64,000 nucleotides of DNA. Source: Marinobacter vulgaris (GTDB taxonomy: Bacteria; Pseudomonadota; Gammaproteobacteria; Pseudomonadales; Oleiphilaceae). Below, one piece after another: positions 45,334-55,635 of the stretch. Where the stretch lies: the NCBI RefSeq assembly GCF_003344045.1, contig NZ_QFWX01000005.1, positions 124,001 through 188,000 of the forward strand. Reading direction: 5' to 3'. The notes under the pieces are model-generated. The model did no database searches. It had not been told where the DNA came from and worked only from the letters and a program-made list of their open reading frames with translations. Position 1 is the first letter of the stretch. The number at the start of each line of letters is the position of its first letter. The translations under genes and the position numbers were made by a program.

Positions 45334-45779
45334 TTACGGAAACCGGCAGAGTGGTAGCGGTGACTGGCGACCGGGTATGGGTCCAGACAATCCGGACCAG
45401 TGCCTGCGAAAGTTGCTCGGCGCGCCAGGGCTGTGGTCAGCGGGCACTGGCCGGTGTGTCTGGTGGGCGAGCCAACCAGGTGCTGGTAGCTAACAGTCTG
45501 GGTGCACGGGTTGGCGATGAAGTGACCGTGGCCATTGACGAGTCAGCGCTGCTTGGTGCTTCCCTGCTGGTGTATGCGTTACCTCTGGTATTGATGGTAC
45601 TTGGAACTGTATCCGGTCATCAGCTGTCAGAGGGGCACGACGGAGCAGCCATGCTAGGTGCCGCAGTGGGAATGGCGGCGGGTTTTATGGTTGCCCGGCG
45701 GATTGGCTCGAACCCTGGCAGGGGCTACGAACCCCGCTTGGTGAAAGTCAGTCAGATTCATGCCGATTCCCTGGCGTGA
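45330..45779 (+). CDS. rseC: RseC/MucC-family membrane protein
   Basis: The 149-residue product has an N-terminal domain with Cys26, Cys29 and Cys35 (ACESCSARQGCGQRAL) and two membrane segments (about 72-92 and 105-125). RseC family members act positively on sigma-E and, in some bacteria, in reducing SoxR. The cysteine cluster suggests an Fe-S or redox centre, which I infer only from spacing. It is translationally coupled to rseB. Confidence 0.92.
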   Translation: MITETGRVVAVTGDRVWVQTIRTSACESCSARQGCGQRALAGVSGGRANQVLVANSLGARVGDEVTVAIDESALLGASLLVYALPLVLMVLGTVSGHQLSEGHDGAAMLGAAVGMAAGFMVARRIGSNPGRGYEPRLVKVSQIHADSLA

Positions 45780-45856
45780 ATTCTTCACGTCATATTGAAA
45801 TTACCGGTTTTGACCACAAAATACTCTGTAAATGATTGTTGATCAGGGGGTTCTGA

Positions 45857-47338
45857 ATGCTTGAAGTCATGAAAGGCCGTGAAACGCCGAGCCAGTTTGG
45901 CGGCAAGGGGCTGGCGACGGTTGGTCTGTATCTGCTGTGTCTGTTGCTGCCTCTTACGCTGGCGCAATCGGTATCGGCTCGCAGTTTGCCCGATTTCACC
46001 GAACTGGTTGAAAACAATTCTGCTGCGGTGGTCAACATCAGTACCACCACCGAGCCCAAGTCCGGTCGAAACCGCTCCAATGGTCTTCCATTCGACGAGC
46101 GCCAGCTCGAGCAACTGCCGGAATTCTTTCAGGACTTCTTTCGTGGACCCCAGTCGCCTTTCGGCGGAGGTCCGGGAGGTTCGGCGCCGCGCCAGTCCAT
46201 GGGCTCTGGTTTCATTGTCTCCAGTGACGGCTATGTGTTGACCAATAACCATGTCGTGGAGGGGGCCGACGAGATTATCGTGCGCCTGAACGATCGCCGG
46301 GAATTGCCGGCGAAGCTGGTGGGAACCGACCCCCGTTCGGACATGGCGGTGCTGAAAATTGAAAACGGGGACGATCTGCCTGTTGTCAGGGTGGGGCGCT
46401 CCAAAGACCTGCAGGTGGGTGAATGGGTATTGGCCATCGGCTCTCCTTTTGGTTTTGATTACACAGTGACTGCAGGCATCGTCAGTGCCCTTGGCCGTTC
46501 GCTGCCGTCTGAAAACTATGTGCCCTTCATCCAGACCGATGTGGCGATTAACCCCGGAAATTCCGGCGGGCCCTTGTTCAATCTGGACGGGGAGGTTGTT
46601 GGCATTAACTCCCAGATCTATACCCGCTCCGGTGGCTTCATGGGGGTATCGTTTGCCATCCCCATCGACGACGCCATGAATGTGTTCCGGCAGCTCAGGG
46701 ATGACGGCTCGGTTTCCCGCGGATGGTTGGGCGTTCTTATCCAGGAAGTGAACCGTGACCTGGCGGAATCCTTCGGACTGAAACGTCCGCGTGGTGCCCT
46801 GATTGCCGAGGTTATGTCAGGTTCACCAGCGGAAAAGGCAGGCTTGAAAGCCGGCGATATCGTACTTGAGTACGAAGGCGAGGACGTGACCCTGTCTTCT
46901 GATTTGCCGCCCATGGTAGGTCGCACCCCCATTGGCGAAACCGCTTCTCTGGATGTTTTGCGCGAAGGCAAGCAGATCAGTCTTGACGTTGAAATCGGCA
47001 AGTTGCCGGAAGAAGGCCAGGAGCGAGCATCCGCCACCCCTGATAATGGTAGCGGCGGGCCATCATCCGCGCCCCTGGGGATGACCGTGGAACCCCTGCC
47101 GGAGGACGTCAAGAGCTCGCTGGATATTTCCGAAGGTGTGCTGGTGTCCGATGTTGCGCAGGGCCCCGCAATGACGGCGGGCATCCGGCCACAGGATGTG
47201 ATTACTGAGCTTAACCGCCGCCCCATCAGCTCTGTCAAAGACTTCCGGGAAGCGGTAGCGTCATTGCCGGAAGACAGTGCGGTGTCGGTTCGGGTCGTGC
47301 GTCAGGGACGGGCGATTTACCTGGTCATGAAGCCCTGA
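45857..47338 (+). CDS. mucD: periplasmic serine protease MucD (DegP/HtrA family)
   Basis: The 493-residue protease has an N-terminal export signal (LYLLCLLLPLTLAQSVSA), a trypsin-like domain with catalytic triad in LTNNHVVEGADE (His), DPRSDMAVLKI (Asp) and NPGNSGGPLFN (Ser), and two PDZ domains (about 280-375 and 400-490). It degrades misfolded envelope proteins and in Pseudomonas dampens AlgU activity. It is preceded by GGGGG and followed by a hairpin terminator, making it the end of the rpoE operon. Confidence 0.96.
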   Translation: MLEVMKGRETPSQFGGKGLATVGLYLLCLLLPLTLAQSVSARSLPDFTELVENNSAAVVNISTTTEPKSGRNRSNGLPFDERQLEQLPEFFQDFFRGPQSPFGGGPGGSAPRQSMGSGFIVSSDGYVLTNNHVVEGADEIIVRLNDRRELPAKLVGTDPRSDMAVLKIENGDDLPVVRVGRSKDLQVGEWVLAIGSPFGFDYTVTAGIVSALGRSLPSENYVPFIQTDVAINPGNSGGPLFNLDGEVVGINSQIYTRSGGFMGVSFAIPIDDAMNVFRQLRDDGSVSRGWLGVLIQEVNRDLAESFGLKRPRGALIAEVMSGSPAEKAGLKAGDIVLEYEGEDVTLSSDLPPMVGRTPIGETASLDVLREGKQISLDVEIGKLPEEGQERASATPDNGSGGPSSAPLGMTVEPLPEDVKSSLDISEGVLVSDVAQGPAMTAGIRPQDVITELNRRPISSVKDFREAVASLPEDSAVSVRVVRQGRAIYLVMKP

Positions 47339-47350
47339 TAGAAGGAGCAG

Positions 47351-47393
47351 AGCCCAGCTGGCTGTTGCTCAAACGACAGTCAGCAGGGCTTTT
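47351..47393 (+). terminator. intrinsic terminator after mucD
   Basis: AGCCC-AGCTGGCTGT (47351-47365) pairs with ACAGTCAGCAGGGCT (47376-47390) with one mismatch and one G-U, followed by TTTTGTTAT. It closes the sigma-E operon ahead of the GGDEF-EAL gene. Confidence 0.8.
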
Positions 47394-47445
47394 GTTATAC
47401 TCGGGCAGTTAAGCAGATAAATGGCCACGGATCGGACCTGCCCGG

Positions 47446-50172
47446 ATGATGAACAAAAAGGATTTTCCCCTTCGAAAACTGCTTCAGCCGCGTTACTCAT
47501 GGGTGGCATGGTTGCTGTTAGCAGGCTCTCTCACTGTAACCGTGCTGTTGTGGCAGGTGTCTATCCGCCTGGTAGACGACCGTACGGAGGCACGCTTCAA
47601 GAACCAGTCCCTGCAGCTTAAAACTGCCATTGAAGAGCGGCTGTTGAACTATGAGCAGGTGCTGGCTGGCAGCGCGGGCCTTTTTTCCGTTGCCGGTGAC
47701 ATCAGCAGGGAAGACTGGCGCGAATACATCGACAAGGTGGATATCAACCGCTATTACCCGGGCATCCAGGGCATTGGCTATGTCCGCAAAATTGGCGTTC
47801 GCCAGATGGCGGATCATATCGCATCGGTGCGGCGGGATGGCGTTCCTAATTATCTGGTCACGCCACTTGGCACCGGACCCTACTACTATCCCATGGTGTA
47901 CCTGGAGCCGGGCACTGAAAGAAATCGCAAGGCACTGGGGTACGATGCCTTCAGCGACCCGGTGCATCGCCGTGCCATGGTGCGCGCCCGGGACCATGCC
48001 GAGCCCAAGGTGACCGGCAAGGTGGTTCTGGTGCAGGAAGAAGTGGCTGAAGACCAGGCGGGATTCCTGATGTATTACCCCGTCTATCAGGGTGGCGCCG
48101 TGCCGGAAAGCCGCGTCGAGCGCCAGATGATGCTGGCTGGCTACGTCTTCAGTGCATTCAGGATGAATCACCTGCTGGATGGTATCGTCGGCCTGATTTC
48201 TCCGTTTCTGGACGTAAAGATTTACGACAGCGGGAACATATCCCGGGAGTCGCGGATGTACGGCTCCAATCTGGGCTCCCTAGACGAAAACTTCAGTTTT
48301 GAGATGAGCCAGACCATTACCCATGGTGGTCGGGACTGGCTGTTGCAGACCCGTTCTACACCGGCGTTCGATTTTCTCGCGTCGGATCCGCGCCCTCCGA
48401 TCGTCCTCAGTTCCGGAATAGTCATCAGCCTGCTGATGTTCCTGTTTGTTCTTACCATGATCCGCAGCCGGATCATGGCGCAGATCAGTGCCGGCCGTTA
48501 CCGGGCGATCACCGAAGGGGCGGCCAATGTGACCCTGGTGCTGGAGCGCAAAGGCAGTCCCAAATACGCGAGTCCGTCCAGCCATTACATCCTTGGTTTT
48601 GATCCCGGGCAGATCTATCAACTGGAGCTCGATACCCTCGTTCACTCAGAGGACTGGCCGCAACTCAAGGCCGGTTTTGACCGGGCGGTGGCATCGCCCG
48701 GGAAACAGATTCCGGTTATCCACGTCCGCATCCGTGATGCGGAGGGGCAGTGGCGAGACATGGAGGGTACCTTTACCGCCATGCTTAACGTGCCGGGAGT
48801 AAACGGTGTAGTGCTCAGTCTGCGGGATCTGACTCAGCTCAAGGCAGCCCAGTCAGAACTTCACCGCCTGGCTTTCTATGATCCGCTCACAGGGCTGGCC
48901 AACCGACAGTTGTTCAAGGATCGCCTGAGTCACGTGGTGCACCGAAGCCGTCGCACCGAAGAGCCGGCTGCCCTGATGTTCCTGGATCTGGATGGCTTTA
49001 AACGCATCAACGACACCCTTGGTCATGACAGTGGTGACGAGTTGCTCAAGCAGGTATCCCAGTGGCTCACCGGGTGCGTTCGGGAAGACGATTCGGTTGC
49101 CAGGCTGGGCGGCGATGAGTTTGTTGTGCTGTTGTCACGGATCAGTGGTCCGGAGGCCGCTGGCAAGGTTGCCGAGACCATACTGCGGCGCCTGTGCCAG
49201 CGCATTCGCCTGAATGATCATGAAGTGGGTATTACCGTCAGTATCGGCATTACCATGATTCCCCACGACAGCGAAGACCCGGGTACGTTGATGAAATACG
49301 CCGATCTGGCCATGTATCGTGCCAAGGAGCTGGGGCGGAACACTCATCAGTTCTTCACCCCGGCAATGAATATCAAGGCAGCCCGGCGCCTGCTGCAACA
49401 GGAGGAGCTGGCGACGGCACTGGAGGGTGATCGCTTCGTCCTGCACTACCAGCCGAAGATCGACCTGGGGAGTGATCGGGTAATAGGCGTCGAGGCTTTC
49501 CTGCGGTGGCTCCACCCGGACAAAGGGCTGGTCAGCGCCCAGCAGTTTATCTCGCTGGCAGAGGAAACCGGTCTGATTGTCAGGCTCGGAGAAATGGCGC
49601 TGCGCCAGGCCTGTATTCAGGTCCAGGCACTTGAGCGTGCGGGATTCGAGAACCTGAAAATGGCGGTCAACCTTTCGGTTCGCCAACTGATCGATCCCGG
49701 CTTTCTGGATATGATGCGCCAGGTGATCACTGAAACCGGGGTGTCACCGGAGCGGCTCGAGCTGGAAATGCCGGCGGAGCTGCTGAATGAAGATCCCCGC
49801 ATGCTCAGGGAACGTCTGGTCTCCCTCCACGATATGGGTGTTTGCCTGATTCTTGACGATTTCGGGACCGGTTCCTGCTCCCTTGTGGCGCTGCAACAGC
49901 TGCCACTGGATGTGATCAAGATTGACCATAGCTTCATCCGGGACATCCCCTATAACGTCAGCGCAACGGATGTGGCGTCGGCTGTCATTGCCCTGGCGAG
50001 AAAACTGCACCTCACCGTTGTTGCCGAGGGCGTGGAAACTCCGCAACAGCTGAGCTTTCTCAAAAGTGCCGGCTGCACCCAGTGCCAGGGCAACCTGTTC
50101 AGCTATCCGTTGGATGAAGATGCGCTCATTGGCTTCCTGATTCGCCAATATGAGCGGCCACTGACCTCCTGA
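47446..50172 (+). CDS. membrane CHASE-GGDEF-EAL cyclic-di-GMP enzyme
   Basis: The 908-residue protein has membrane helix 1 (about 20-40), a periplasmic CHASE domain (about 70-290), helix 2 (about 322-345) and a PAS-like domain (about 350-460). The diguanylate cyclase domain carries an intact GGDEF motif (residues 555-559) and an inhibitory RxxD site (REDD) five residues before it. In the EAL domain the first motif reads EAF (683-685). NLSVRQL, ILDDFGTG, DVIKIDHSFI and VVAEGVET are present, so phosphodiesterase activity is possible. It likely senses a small extracellular ligand. The gene lies between mucD and lepA with its own ends. Confidence 0.93.
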   Translation: MMNKKDFPLRKLLQPRYSWVAWLLLAGSLTVTVLLWQVSIRLVDDRTEARFKNQSLQLKTAIEERLLNYEQVLAGSAGLFSVAGDISREDWREYIDKVDINRYYPGIQGIGYVRKIGVRQMADHIASVRRDGVPNYLVTPLGTGPYYYPMVYLEPGTERNRKALGYDAFSDPVHRRAMVRARDHAEPKVTGKVVLVQEEVAEDQAGFLMYYPVYQGGAVPESRVERQMMLAGYVFSAFRMNHLLDGIVGLISPFLDVKIYDSGNISRESRMYGSNLGSLDENFSFEMSQTITHGGRDWLLQTRSTPAFDFLASDPRPPIVLSSGIVISLLMFLFVLTMIRSRIMAQISAGRYRAITEGAANVTLVLERKGSPKYASPSSHYILGFDPGQIYQLELDTLVHSEDWPQLKAGFDRAVASPGKQIPVIHVRIRDAEGQWRDMEGTFTAMLNVPGVNGVVLSLRDLTQLKAAQSELHRLAFYDPLTGLANRQLFKDRLSHVVHRSRRTEEPAALMFLDLDGFKRINDTLGHDSGDELLKQVSQWLTGCVREDDSVARLGGDEFVVLLSRISGPEAAGKVAETILRRLCQRIRLNDHEVGITVSIGITMIPHDSEDPGTLMKYADLAMYRAKELGRNTHQFFTPAMNIKAARRLLQQEELATALEGDRFVLHYQPKIDLGSDRVIGVEAFLRWLHPDKGLVSAQQFISLAEETGLIVRLGEMALRQACIQVQALERAGFENLKMAVNLSVRQLIDPGFLDMMRQVITETGVSPERLELEMPAELLNEDPRMLRERLVSLHDMGVCLILDDFGTGSCSLVALQQLPLDVIKIDHSFIRDIPYNVSATDVASAVIALARKLHLTVVAEGVETPQQLSFLKSAGCTQCQGNLFSYPLDEDALIGFLIRQYERPLTS

Positions 50173-50277
50173 TCATGGCAATGGGGGCCGGTAACCGGTA
50201 AAATCACGCCGTCGCCGGACTCCGGCAGCGGCCCGATCGGGCTCAATCCTTCGTATTTTTATGAGTATTCATTGTCT

Positions 50278-52080
50278 GTGACTGAACTGAGCCGAATCCG
50301 AAATTTTTCGATCATCGCCCACATTGACCACGGTAAATCCACGCTGGCAGACCGCTTCATCCAGATCTGCGGCGGCCTCACGGAACGTGAAATGGCCGAG
50401 CAGGTGCTTGATTCCATGGATCTTGAGCGCGAGCGTGGCATAACCATCAAGGCCCAGAGCGTGACACTGAACTACACGGCCCGGGATGGTAATGAATACA
50501 AGCTGAACTTCATCGATACACCCGGCCACGTGGACTTTTCCTACGAGGTGTCGCGATCGCTCTATGCCTGCGAAGGTGCGCTCTTGGTGGTGGATGCCGG
50601 ACAGGGTGTTGAGGCCCAGTCGGTTGCCAACTGTTATACCGCCATCGAGCAGGGCCTGGAAGTGGTGCCGGTGCTGAACAAGATGGATCTTCCCCAGGCT
50701 GAACCCGAGCGCGTCGCCCAGGAGATCGAGGATATCATCGGTATTGCCGCTACCGAGGCCGTCCGCTGCAGTGCCAAGAGCGGCATTGGCGTGGAAGATG
50801 TGCTGGAAGATCTGATTGCCAAAATTCCACCCCCAAAGGGCGATCGCAGTGCTCCCCTTCAGGCGCTGATTATTGACTCCTGGTTCGACAATTACCTGGG
50901 CGTGGTCTCCCTCGTTCGGGTGACCGAGGGCACGCTGAAAAAGGGTGACAAGATCGTCATCAAGTCCACCGGCAAGGCCTGGAATGCGGACAAGGTAGGC
51001 ATTTTCAACCCCAAGCCCAAGGATACGGATATTCTGGAAGCCGGGGACGTTGGCTTTGTGGTGGCCGGCATCAAGGACATCCATGGTGCACCGGTCGGCG
51101 ATACCATCGTGCAGCAAAAAGGCTCGGATGATATACCGATGCTGCCCGGCTTCAAGAAAGTGAAGCCCCAGGTCTATGCCGGCCTGTTTCCAGTCAGCGC
51201 GGACGACTACAACGATTTTCGCGACGCGCTTGAGAAGCTGACCCTGAACGACGCCTCGCTGTTTTTCGAACCGGAAAGCTCGGACGCCCTCGGCTTCGGT
51301 TTCCGTTGTGGCTTTTTGGGTATGCTCCACATGGAGATTGTCCAGGAGCGTCTGGAGCGTGAATACGACATTGACCTGATTACCACCGCGCCAACGGTAA
51401 TTTATGAAGTCGTTACCAAACAGGGTGAGACCCTGTCGGTGGACAACCCTTCCAGCCTTCCGGATATTGGTTCCATTGAGGAGATGCGGGAGCCGATTGT
51501 GGAGGCCAGCATTCTGGTGCCGCAGGAGCACCTGGGTAACGTCATCAAGCTCTGTGAAGAAAAGCGCGGTGTCCAGAAAAACATGCACTTCATGTCAACC
51601 CAGGTGCAGGTGACCTACGAGCTGCCGATGGCCGAGGTGGTTCTGGACTTTTTCGACCGTATCAAGTCGGCCAGCCGGGGCTTTGCGTCTCTTGATTACC
51701 AGTTCGTGCGTTTCCAGACCGCCAATCTGGTGAGGCTGGATGTGTTGATCAATGCTGAACGGGTGGATGCTCTGGCGCTGATCGTGCACAAGGATCAGGC
51801 CCACTATAAGGGCCGCGCCCTGGTCGAGAAAATGAAAGAGCTGATTCCGCGGCAGATGTTCGATATTGCCATCCAGGCGGCCATCGGCAACCAGGTGGTG
51901 TCCAGGGTAACGGTCAAGGCGCTTCGCAAGAACGTGACGGCCAAGTGTTACGGGGGCGACGTCAGCCGCAAGAAGAAACTGCTGCAGAAGCAGAAAGAAG
52001 GTAAAAAACGCATGAAGCAGCTGGGTAATGTTGAGGTGCCTCAGGAAGCGTTCCTTGCCGTACTGAAAGTGGATAACTAA
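50278..52080 (+). CDS. lepA: elongation factor 4 (LepA)
   Basis: The 600-residue translational GTPase has [20 protein letters not shown] (G1), [24 protein letters not shown] and [14 protein letters not shown], and the EF4-specific C-terminal domain with the KVDN end. It back-translocates stalled ribosomes. No ATG is available; I use the GTG at 50278 ([11 protein letters not shown]) because it matches family starts, but a TTG six bases before it (50272) is possible. A six-codon frame beginning ATG at 50261 ends at a TGA that overlaps this GTG. Confidence 0.96.
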   Translation: MTELSRIRNFSIIAHIDHGKSTLADRFIQICGGLTEREMAEQVLDSMDLERERGITIKAQSVTLNYTARDGNEYKLNFIDTPGHVDFSYEVSRSLYACEGALLVVDAGQGVEAQSVANCYTAIEQGLEVVPVLNKMDLPQAEPERVAQEIEDIIGIAATEAVRCSAKSGIGVEDVLEDLIAKIPPPKGDRSAPLQALIIDSWFDNYLGVVSLVRVTEGTLKKGDKIVIKSTGKAWNADKVGIFNPKPKDTDILEAGDVGFVVAGIKDIHGAPVGDTIVQQKGSDDIPMLPGFKKVKPQVYAGLFPVSADDYNDFRDALEKLTLNDASLFFEPESSDALGFGFRCGFLGMLHMEIVQERLEREYDIDLITTAPTVIYEVVTKQGETLSVDNPSSLPDIGSIEEMREPIVEASILVPQEHLGNVIKLCEEKRGVQKNMHFMSTQVQVTYELPMAEVVLDFFDRIKSASRGFASLDYQFVRFQTANLVRLDVLINAERVDALALIVHKDQAHYKGRALVEKMKELIPRQMFDIAIQAAIGNQVVSRVTVKALRKNVTAKCYGGDVSRKKKLLQKQKEGKKRMKQLGNVEVPQEAFLAVLKVDN

Positions 52081-52091
52081 AAGGCACCTGA

Positions 52092-52877
52092 ATGGATATT
52101 GATTTTCCCCTGGTTCTGGTCGTTCTGACGTTTGCAACCGGGCTAATCTGGCTGCTGGACAGACTCTTTCTTCGCAAGCGCAGGCTCGCTGCCGCGGGCC
52201 TGGAGCCGGGGAAGGTCGAGGCTGACGAAGAGCCCAGGGAGCCCTATCTTGTCGACCTTAGCCGATCGTTCTTCCCGGTCCTGGCCGTGGTGCTGGTATT
52301 GCGCTCATTCCTGGTGGAACCGTTTCAGATCCCCTCCGGTTCAATGCTGCCCACCCTGGAAGTCGGCGATTTCATTCTGGTCAACAAGTTCGCTTATGGC
52401 TTAAGGCTGCCCGTTGCCGGCACCAAGATACTGGAAGTGGACGACCCGGAACGCGGGGACGTCATTGTTTTCCGTTATCCGGAGGATGGCAGCACCAACT
52501 ACATCAAGCGTGTCGTGGGCCTGCCTGGCGACCTGATCCGCTATGAGGGTCGTGAACTGTTCATTAATGGCGATAAGGTGGAGTCCCGCTTTATTGCCCG
52601 GTTGCCCCCGGTAGAGTTGTGGCGTGAAACCCTTGGTGATACCCAGCACGATGTGTTCCTGACCCTCGGACGCACGGGCCGTTCCGGGGAGGGAGAGTGG
52701 CTGGTGCCGGAGGGTGAGTATTTCGTCATGGGCGACAACCGCGATAACAGCAATGACAGCCGCTACTGGGGCATGGTTCCGGATGAGATGGTTGTTGGCA
52801 AGGCATTTGCGATCTGGATGCACTGGGAGTCGCTGACCAGTCTGCCCTCCTTTGATCGTGTGGGTAGCATAGAATAA
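52092..52877 (+). CDS. lepB: signal peptidase I
   Basis: The 261-residue enzyme has two N-terminal membrane segments (about 5-24 and 58-75), the catalytic serine in QIPSGSMLPTLEVGDF (Ser84), the catalytic lysine in NYIKRVVGLPGD (Lys139) and the GDNRDNSNDSRYWG motif. It removes signal peptides from exported proteins, including the signal-bearing proteins encoded in this window. The lepA-lepB-rnc-era-recO-pdxJ order is the classic enterobacterial/pseudomonad operon. Confidence 0.98.
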   Translation: MDIDFPLVLVVLTFATGLIWLLDRLFLRKRRLAAAGLEPGKVEADEEPREPYLVDLSRSFFPVLAVVLVLRSFLVEPFQIPSGSMLPTLEVGDFILVNKFAYGLRLPVAGTKILEVDDPERGDVIVFRYPEDGSTNYIKRVVGLPGDLIRYEGRELFINGDKVESRFIARLPPVELWRETLGDTQHDVFLTLGRTGRSGEGEWLVPEGEYFVMGDNRDNSNDSRYWGMVPDEMVVGKAFAIWMHWESLTSLPSFDRVGSIE

Positions 52878-52906
52878 ATGCGTTGTAATTCAGGGGTGTC
52901 TTTATA

Positions 52907-53296
52907 ATGAACAAAAACAGTCTATCGTCCATGCAACAGCAGGCCGGTGCCTCGTCACTGGTGATCCTGATCATGGTGCTTTTTTTTGGCGGGTTGCTGA
53001 CACTGGTCATCAAGCTGGGGCCGGCTTATCTGGACGACATTACCATTCAGGAAGCACTGGAAAGCCTGGATGGCACTGACGACCTATCCACCATGGGGCC
53101 AGCGCAGGTCAGGAGTCTTATCAACAAGCGACTGAGCGTCAACAATGTGAGAGGCTTTGACGCCAAGAACATCACCGTTGAGAAGAACGGTGAGTTGGTG
53201 GTGATCAATGTGGATTATGAAGTCCGCAACAACCTTTTCCGAAACGTGGATACCGTTATCCACTTCCAACACGAGTATGAGATGCAGGGAAAGTGA
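52907..53296 (+). CDS. DUF4845-family single-pass membrane protein
   Basis: The 129-residue protein begins with a hydrophilic stretch and one membrane segment (about 17-38: [20 protein letters not shown]), then a periplasmic domain ([18 protein letters not shown]). DUF4845 proteins regularly sit between lepB and rnc in Pseudomonas-like genomes and resemble pilin-type minor proteins at the N-terminus; their function is unknown. Its last bases overlap the GTG of rnc, so the genes are coupled. Confidence 0.87.
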   Translation: MNKNSLSSMQQQAGASSLVILIMVLFFGGLLTLVIKLGPAYLDDITIQEALESLDGTDDLSTMGPAQVRSLINKRLSVNNVRGFDAKNITVEKNGELVVINVDYEVRNNLFRNVDTVIHFQHEYEMQGK

Positions 53297-53982
53297 ATTC
53301 GCAACCGGATCTGGAACAGCTACAGCGGCGTATCGGCTATCAGTTCAAAGCCCCTGAGCGCCTGCTGCTGGCGCTTACCCACCGCAGCTACGGCAATCAG
53401 AATAATGAGCGCCTGGAATTCCTGGGTGATTCCATTGTCAATATGGTCATAGCGGAGCATCTTTACCTGCACTTTGAAAAGGCCAGGGAGGGACAGTTGA
53501 GCCGTCTGCGCGCCCGCATGGTCAAGGGGGTTACGCTGGCTGAAATCGGTCGCGAGTTCGAACTGGGAAAATACCTGCGCCTGGGCTCCGGCGAGCTGAA
53601 AAGCGGTGGATTCCGTCGTGAATCTATCCTAGCGGATGCGGTTGAATCCATTATCGGCGCTATCTACCTGGACAGCGATTTTCATACCTGCCGGGAGCAG
53701 GTCCTGCGCTGGTTTGAGGTGCGCCTTGAGCAGTTGGACCTGCAGGATACCCAAAAAGATCCGAAAACCCGGCTGCAGGAATATTTGCAGTCGCGGCAAT
53801 TTCCACTGCCGCTTTACGACGTCATTTCTGTGGATGGTGAAGCCCATGCCCAGACGTTTCATGTTTCCTGTGCTCTGCCGTCCCTGGACCGGAAAACCAT
53901 CGGTACCGGCAACAGCCGTCGAATTGCCGAGCAGCAGGCCGCCCGCAATGCCCTTAAGCAGTTGGGCGTGGAGAATGAGTGA
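53293..53982 (+). CDS. rnc: ribonuclease III
   Basis: The 229-residue enzyme has the RNase III signature [15 protein letters not shown] (catalytic Glu and Asp), [13 protein letters not shown] with the second acidic set, and a C-terminal double-stranded RNA-binding domain (about 155-228: [31 protein letters not shown]). It processes rRNA precursors. It starts with a GTG overlapping the DUF4845 stop and ends overlapping the era start. Confidence 0.98.
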   Translation: MNSQPDLEQLQRRIGYQFKAPERLLLALTHRSYGNQNNERLEFLGDSIVNMVIAEHLYLHFEKAREGQLSRLRARMVKGVTLAEIGREFELGKYLRLGSGELKSGGFRRESILADAVESIIGAIYLDSDFHTCREQVLRWFEVRLEQLDLQDTQKDPKTRLQEYLQSRQFPLPLYDVISVDGEAHAQTFHVSCALPSLDRKTIGTGNSRRIAEQQAARNALKQLGVENE

Positions 53983-54899
53983 TGAATGATATTACCCATC
54001 CGGAAAATCCGGACAGCCGTTGTGGTTTCGTGGCGATCGTTGGTCGTCCCAACGTTGGCAAATCCACATTGCTGAACCATATTCTTGGCCAGAAACTGAG
54101 TATTACCTCCCGTAAGCCGCAGACCACACGCCACCAGGTTCTGGGAATCAAGACCGAGGGCCCGATACAGGCCATTTACGTGGATACACCGGGTATGCAT
54201 GAGGAAGAGCCTCGTGCCATCAACCGGTACATGAACAAGGCGGCAACCTCGGCACTGAAGGGTGTTGACGTGGCGGTGTTCGTGGTTGACCAGATGGCAT
54301 GGACCACCGCCGACGAGATGGTGCTGGAAAAACTGGGTAGCCTGAAGTGCCCGGTTATTCTCGCGGTGAACAAGGTCGACCGGATTGAGAATCGCGAAGC
54401 GCTGCTGCCTCATCTGGACATGCTGTCCAGGAAACGTGACTTCGCCGAAATTATCCCGCTGTCAGCCCTGAAGGGCATGAATCTGGCGCCGCTGGAAGAG
54501 GCAGTGGGGCGTTTCCTTCCGCAGAGTGTGCATTTCTACCCGGATGACCAGATTACCGATCGCAGTGAGCGTTTCATGGCCTCCGAGATGGTGCGGGAGA
54601 AAATCACCCGGCAACTGGGCGCTGAGCTGCCGTACTCGGTGGCAGTCGAGATCGAGGAGTTTCGCAAGGATGGCAAGACTCTGCACATTTCGGCATTGAT
54701 TCTGGTGGAACGGGAAGGCCAGAAGAAAATCATGATTGGCGACAAGGGTGAGCGACTTCGCCGTATTGGCCAGGAAGCCCGGGCCGATATGGAACGTCTG
54801 TTCGATAGCAAGGTCATGCTCAGGCTCTGGGTCAAGGTCAAGCGTGGTTGGGCTGACAGTGACCGGGCGCTTAAAAGTCTTGGCATGAACGACTTCTGA
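53982..54899 (+). CDS. era: ribosome assembly GTPase Era
   Basis: The 305-residue protein has G-motifs [18 protein letters not shown] (G1), TTRHQVLG (G2), DTPGMHEEE (G3), AVNKVDRI (G4) and PLSALKGMN (G5), then a KH RNA-binding domain (about 200-295: [41 protein letters not shown]). It binds the 3' end of 16S rRNA and is needed for 30S assembly. The ATG at 53982 overlaps the rnc stop (TGATG); a GTG three bases before it is an alternative. Confidence 0.98.
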   Translation: MNDITHPENPDSRCGFVAIVGRPNVGKSTLLNHILGQKLSITSRKPQTTRHQVLGIKTEGPIQAIYVDTPGMHEEEPRAINRYMNKAATSALKGVDVAVFVVDQMAWTTADEMVLEKLGSLKCPVILAVNKVDRIENREALLPHLDMLSRKRDFAEIIPLSALKGMNLAPLEEAVGRFLPQSVHFYPDDQITDRSERFMASEMVREKITRQLGAELPYSVAVEIEEFRKDGKTLHISALILVEREGQKKIMIGDKGERLRRIGQEARADMERLFDSKVMLRLWVKVKRGWADSDRALKSLGMNDF

Positions 54900-54906
54900 G
54901 GCGTTT

Positions 54907-55635
54907 ATGACGGGGCCCGTGCGACAGGAGCCTGCTTACGTCCTTCACCGCCGCCCATGGCGCGAAACCAGCCTGATGGTGGATATTTTCTCACTCAGTG
55001 CGGGCCGCATAACCATTGTTGCCCGCGGTGGGAATACCGCAAAAAGCCCGCTGAAAGCCCAGCTTCAGCCTTTCCAGCCGTTGTTGCTGGACTGGACCGG
55101 CCGCAGCGATCTGAAGACCCTGATCCAGGCGGAAGTCCGCGGCGGGCCAGCGCTGAAGCGCACCCTGGCACTTTACAGCGGGCTTTACGTCAACGAGCTG
55201 TTGCAACGCCTGCTGCCATTGGCCGATCCCCACCCCCATCTCTTTGCCTCCTATATCGACGTGATTGCCGAATTATCGGCGGCCATCGATGTTGAGCCGG
55301 TACTCCGACGTTTTGAGCAATCCCTGGCGGCAGAGCTGGGGTACGACTTCGCCTGGGATATGGCCACTGACACCGGGTTTACGGTCGAGGCCAATGAGTA
55401 TTATTGCTATGATCCGGAGCAGGGGATTCTGGCCGCGTCCTCGCCTGGTGTCAGGCTTCAGAACCTTCATGGTGCCACATTGCTGGCGCTGGCTTCCGGG
55501 GATCTGGAGTCGATAGAATGTCGCCGCGTCGCCAAGAGGGTAACCCGTGTACTGGTGGATTATCTTCTGCAGGGCCGGCCTCTAAACAGCCGAACCCTGT
55601 TCAGTCATCATCGAGGAGATCGCAATGAACCCTAG
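54907..55635 (+). CDS. recO: DNA repair protein RecO
   Basis: The 242-residue protein has the N-terminal OB fold ([35 protein letters not shown]), a helical domain and the C-terminal part typical of RecO, including [19 protein letters not shown] and [16 protein letters not shown]. With RecR and RecF it loads RecA on gapped DNA. It begins 7 bases after era and overlaps pdxJ by 11 bases. Confidence 0.96.
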   Translation: MTGPVRQEPAYVLHRRPWRETSLMVDIFSLSAGRITIVARGGNTAKSPLKAQLQPFQPLLLDWTGRSDLKTLIQAEVRGGPALKRTLALYSGLYVNELLQRLLPLADPHPHLFASYIDVIAELSAAIDVEPVLRRFEQSLAAELGYDFAWDMATDTGFTVEANEYYCYDPEQGILAASSPGVRLQNLHGATLLALASGDLESIECRRVAKRVTRVLVDYLLQGRPLNSRTLFSHHRGDRNEP

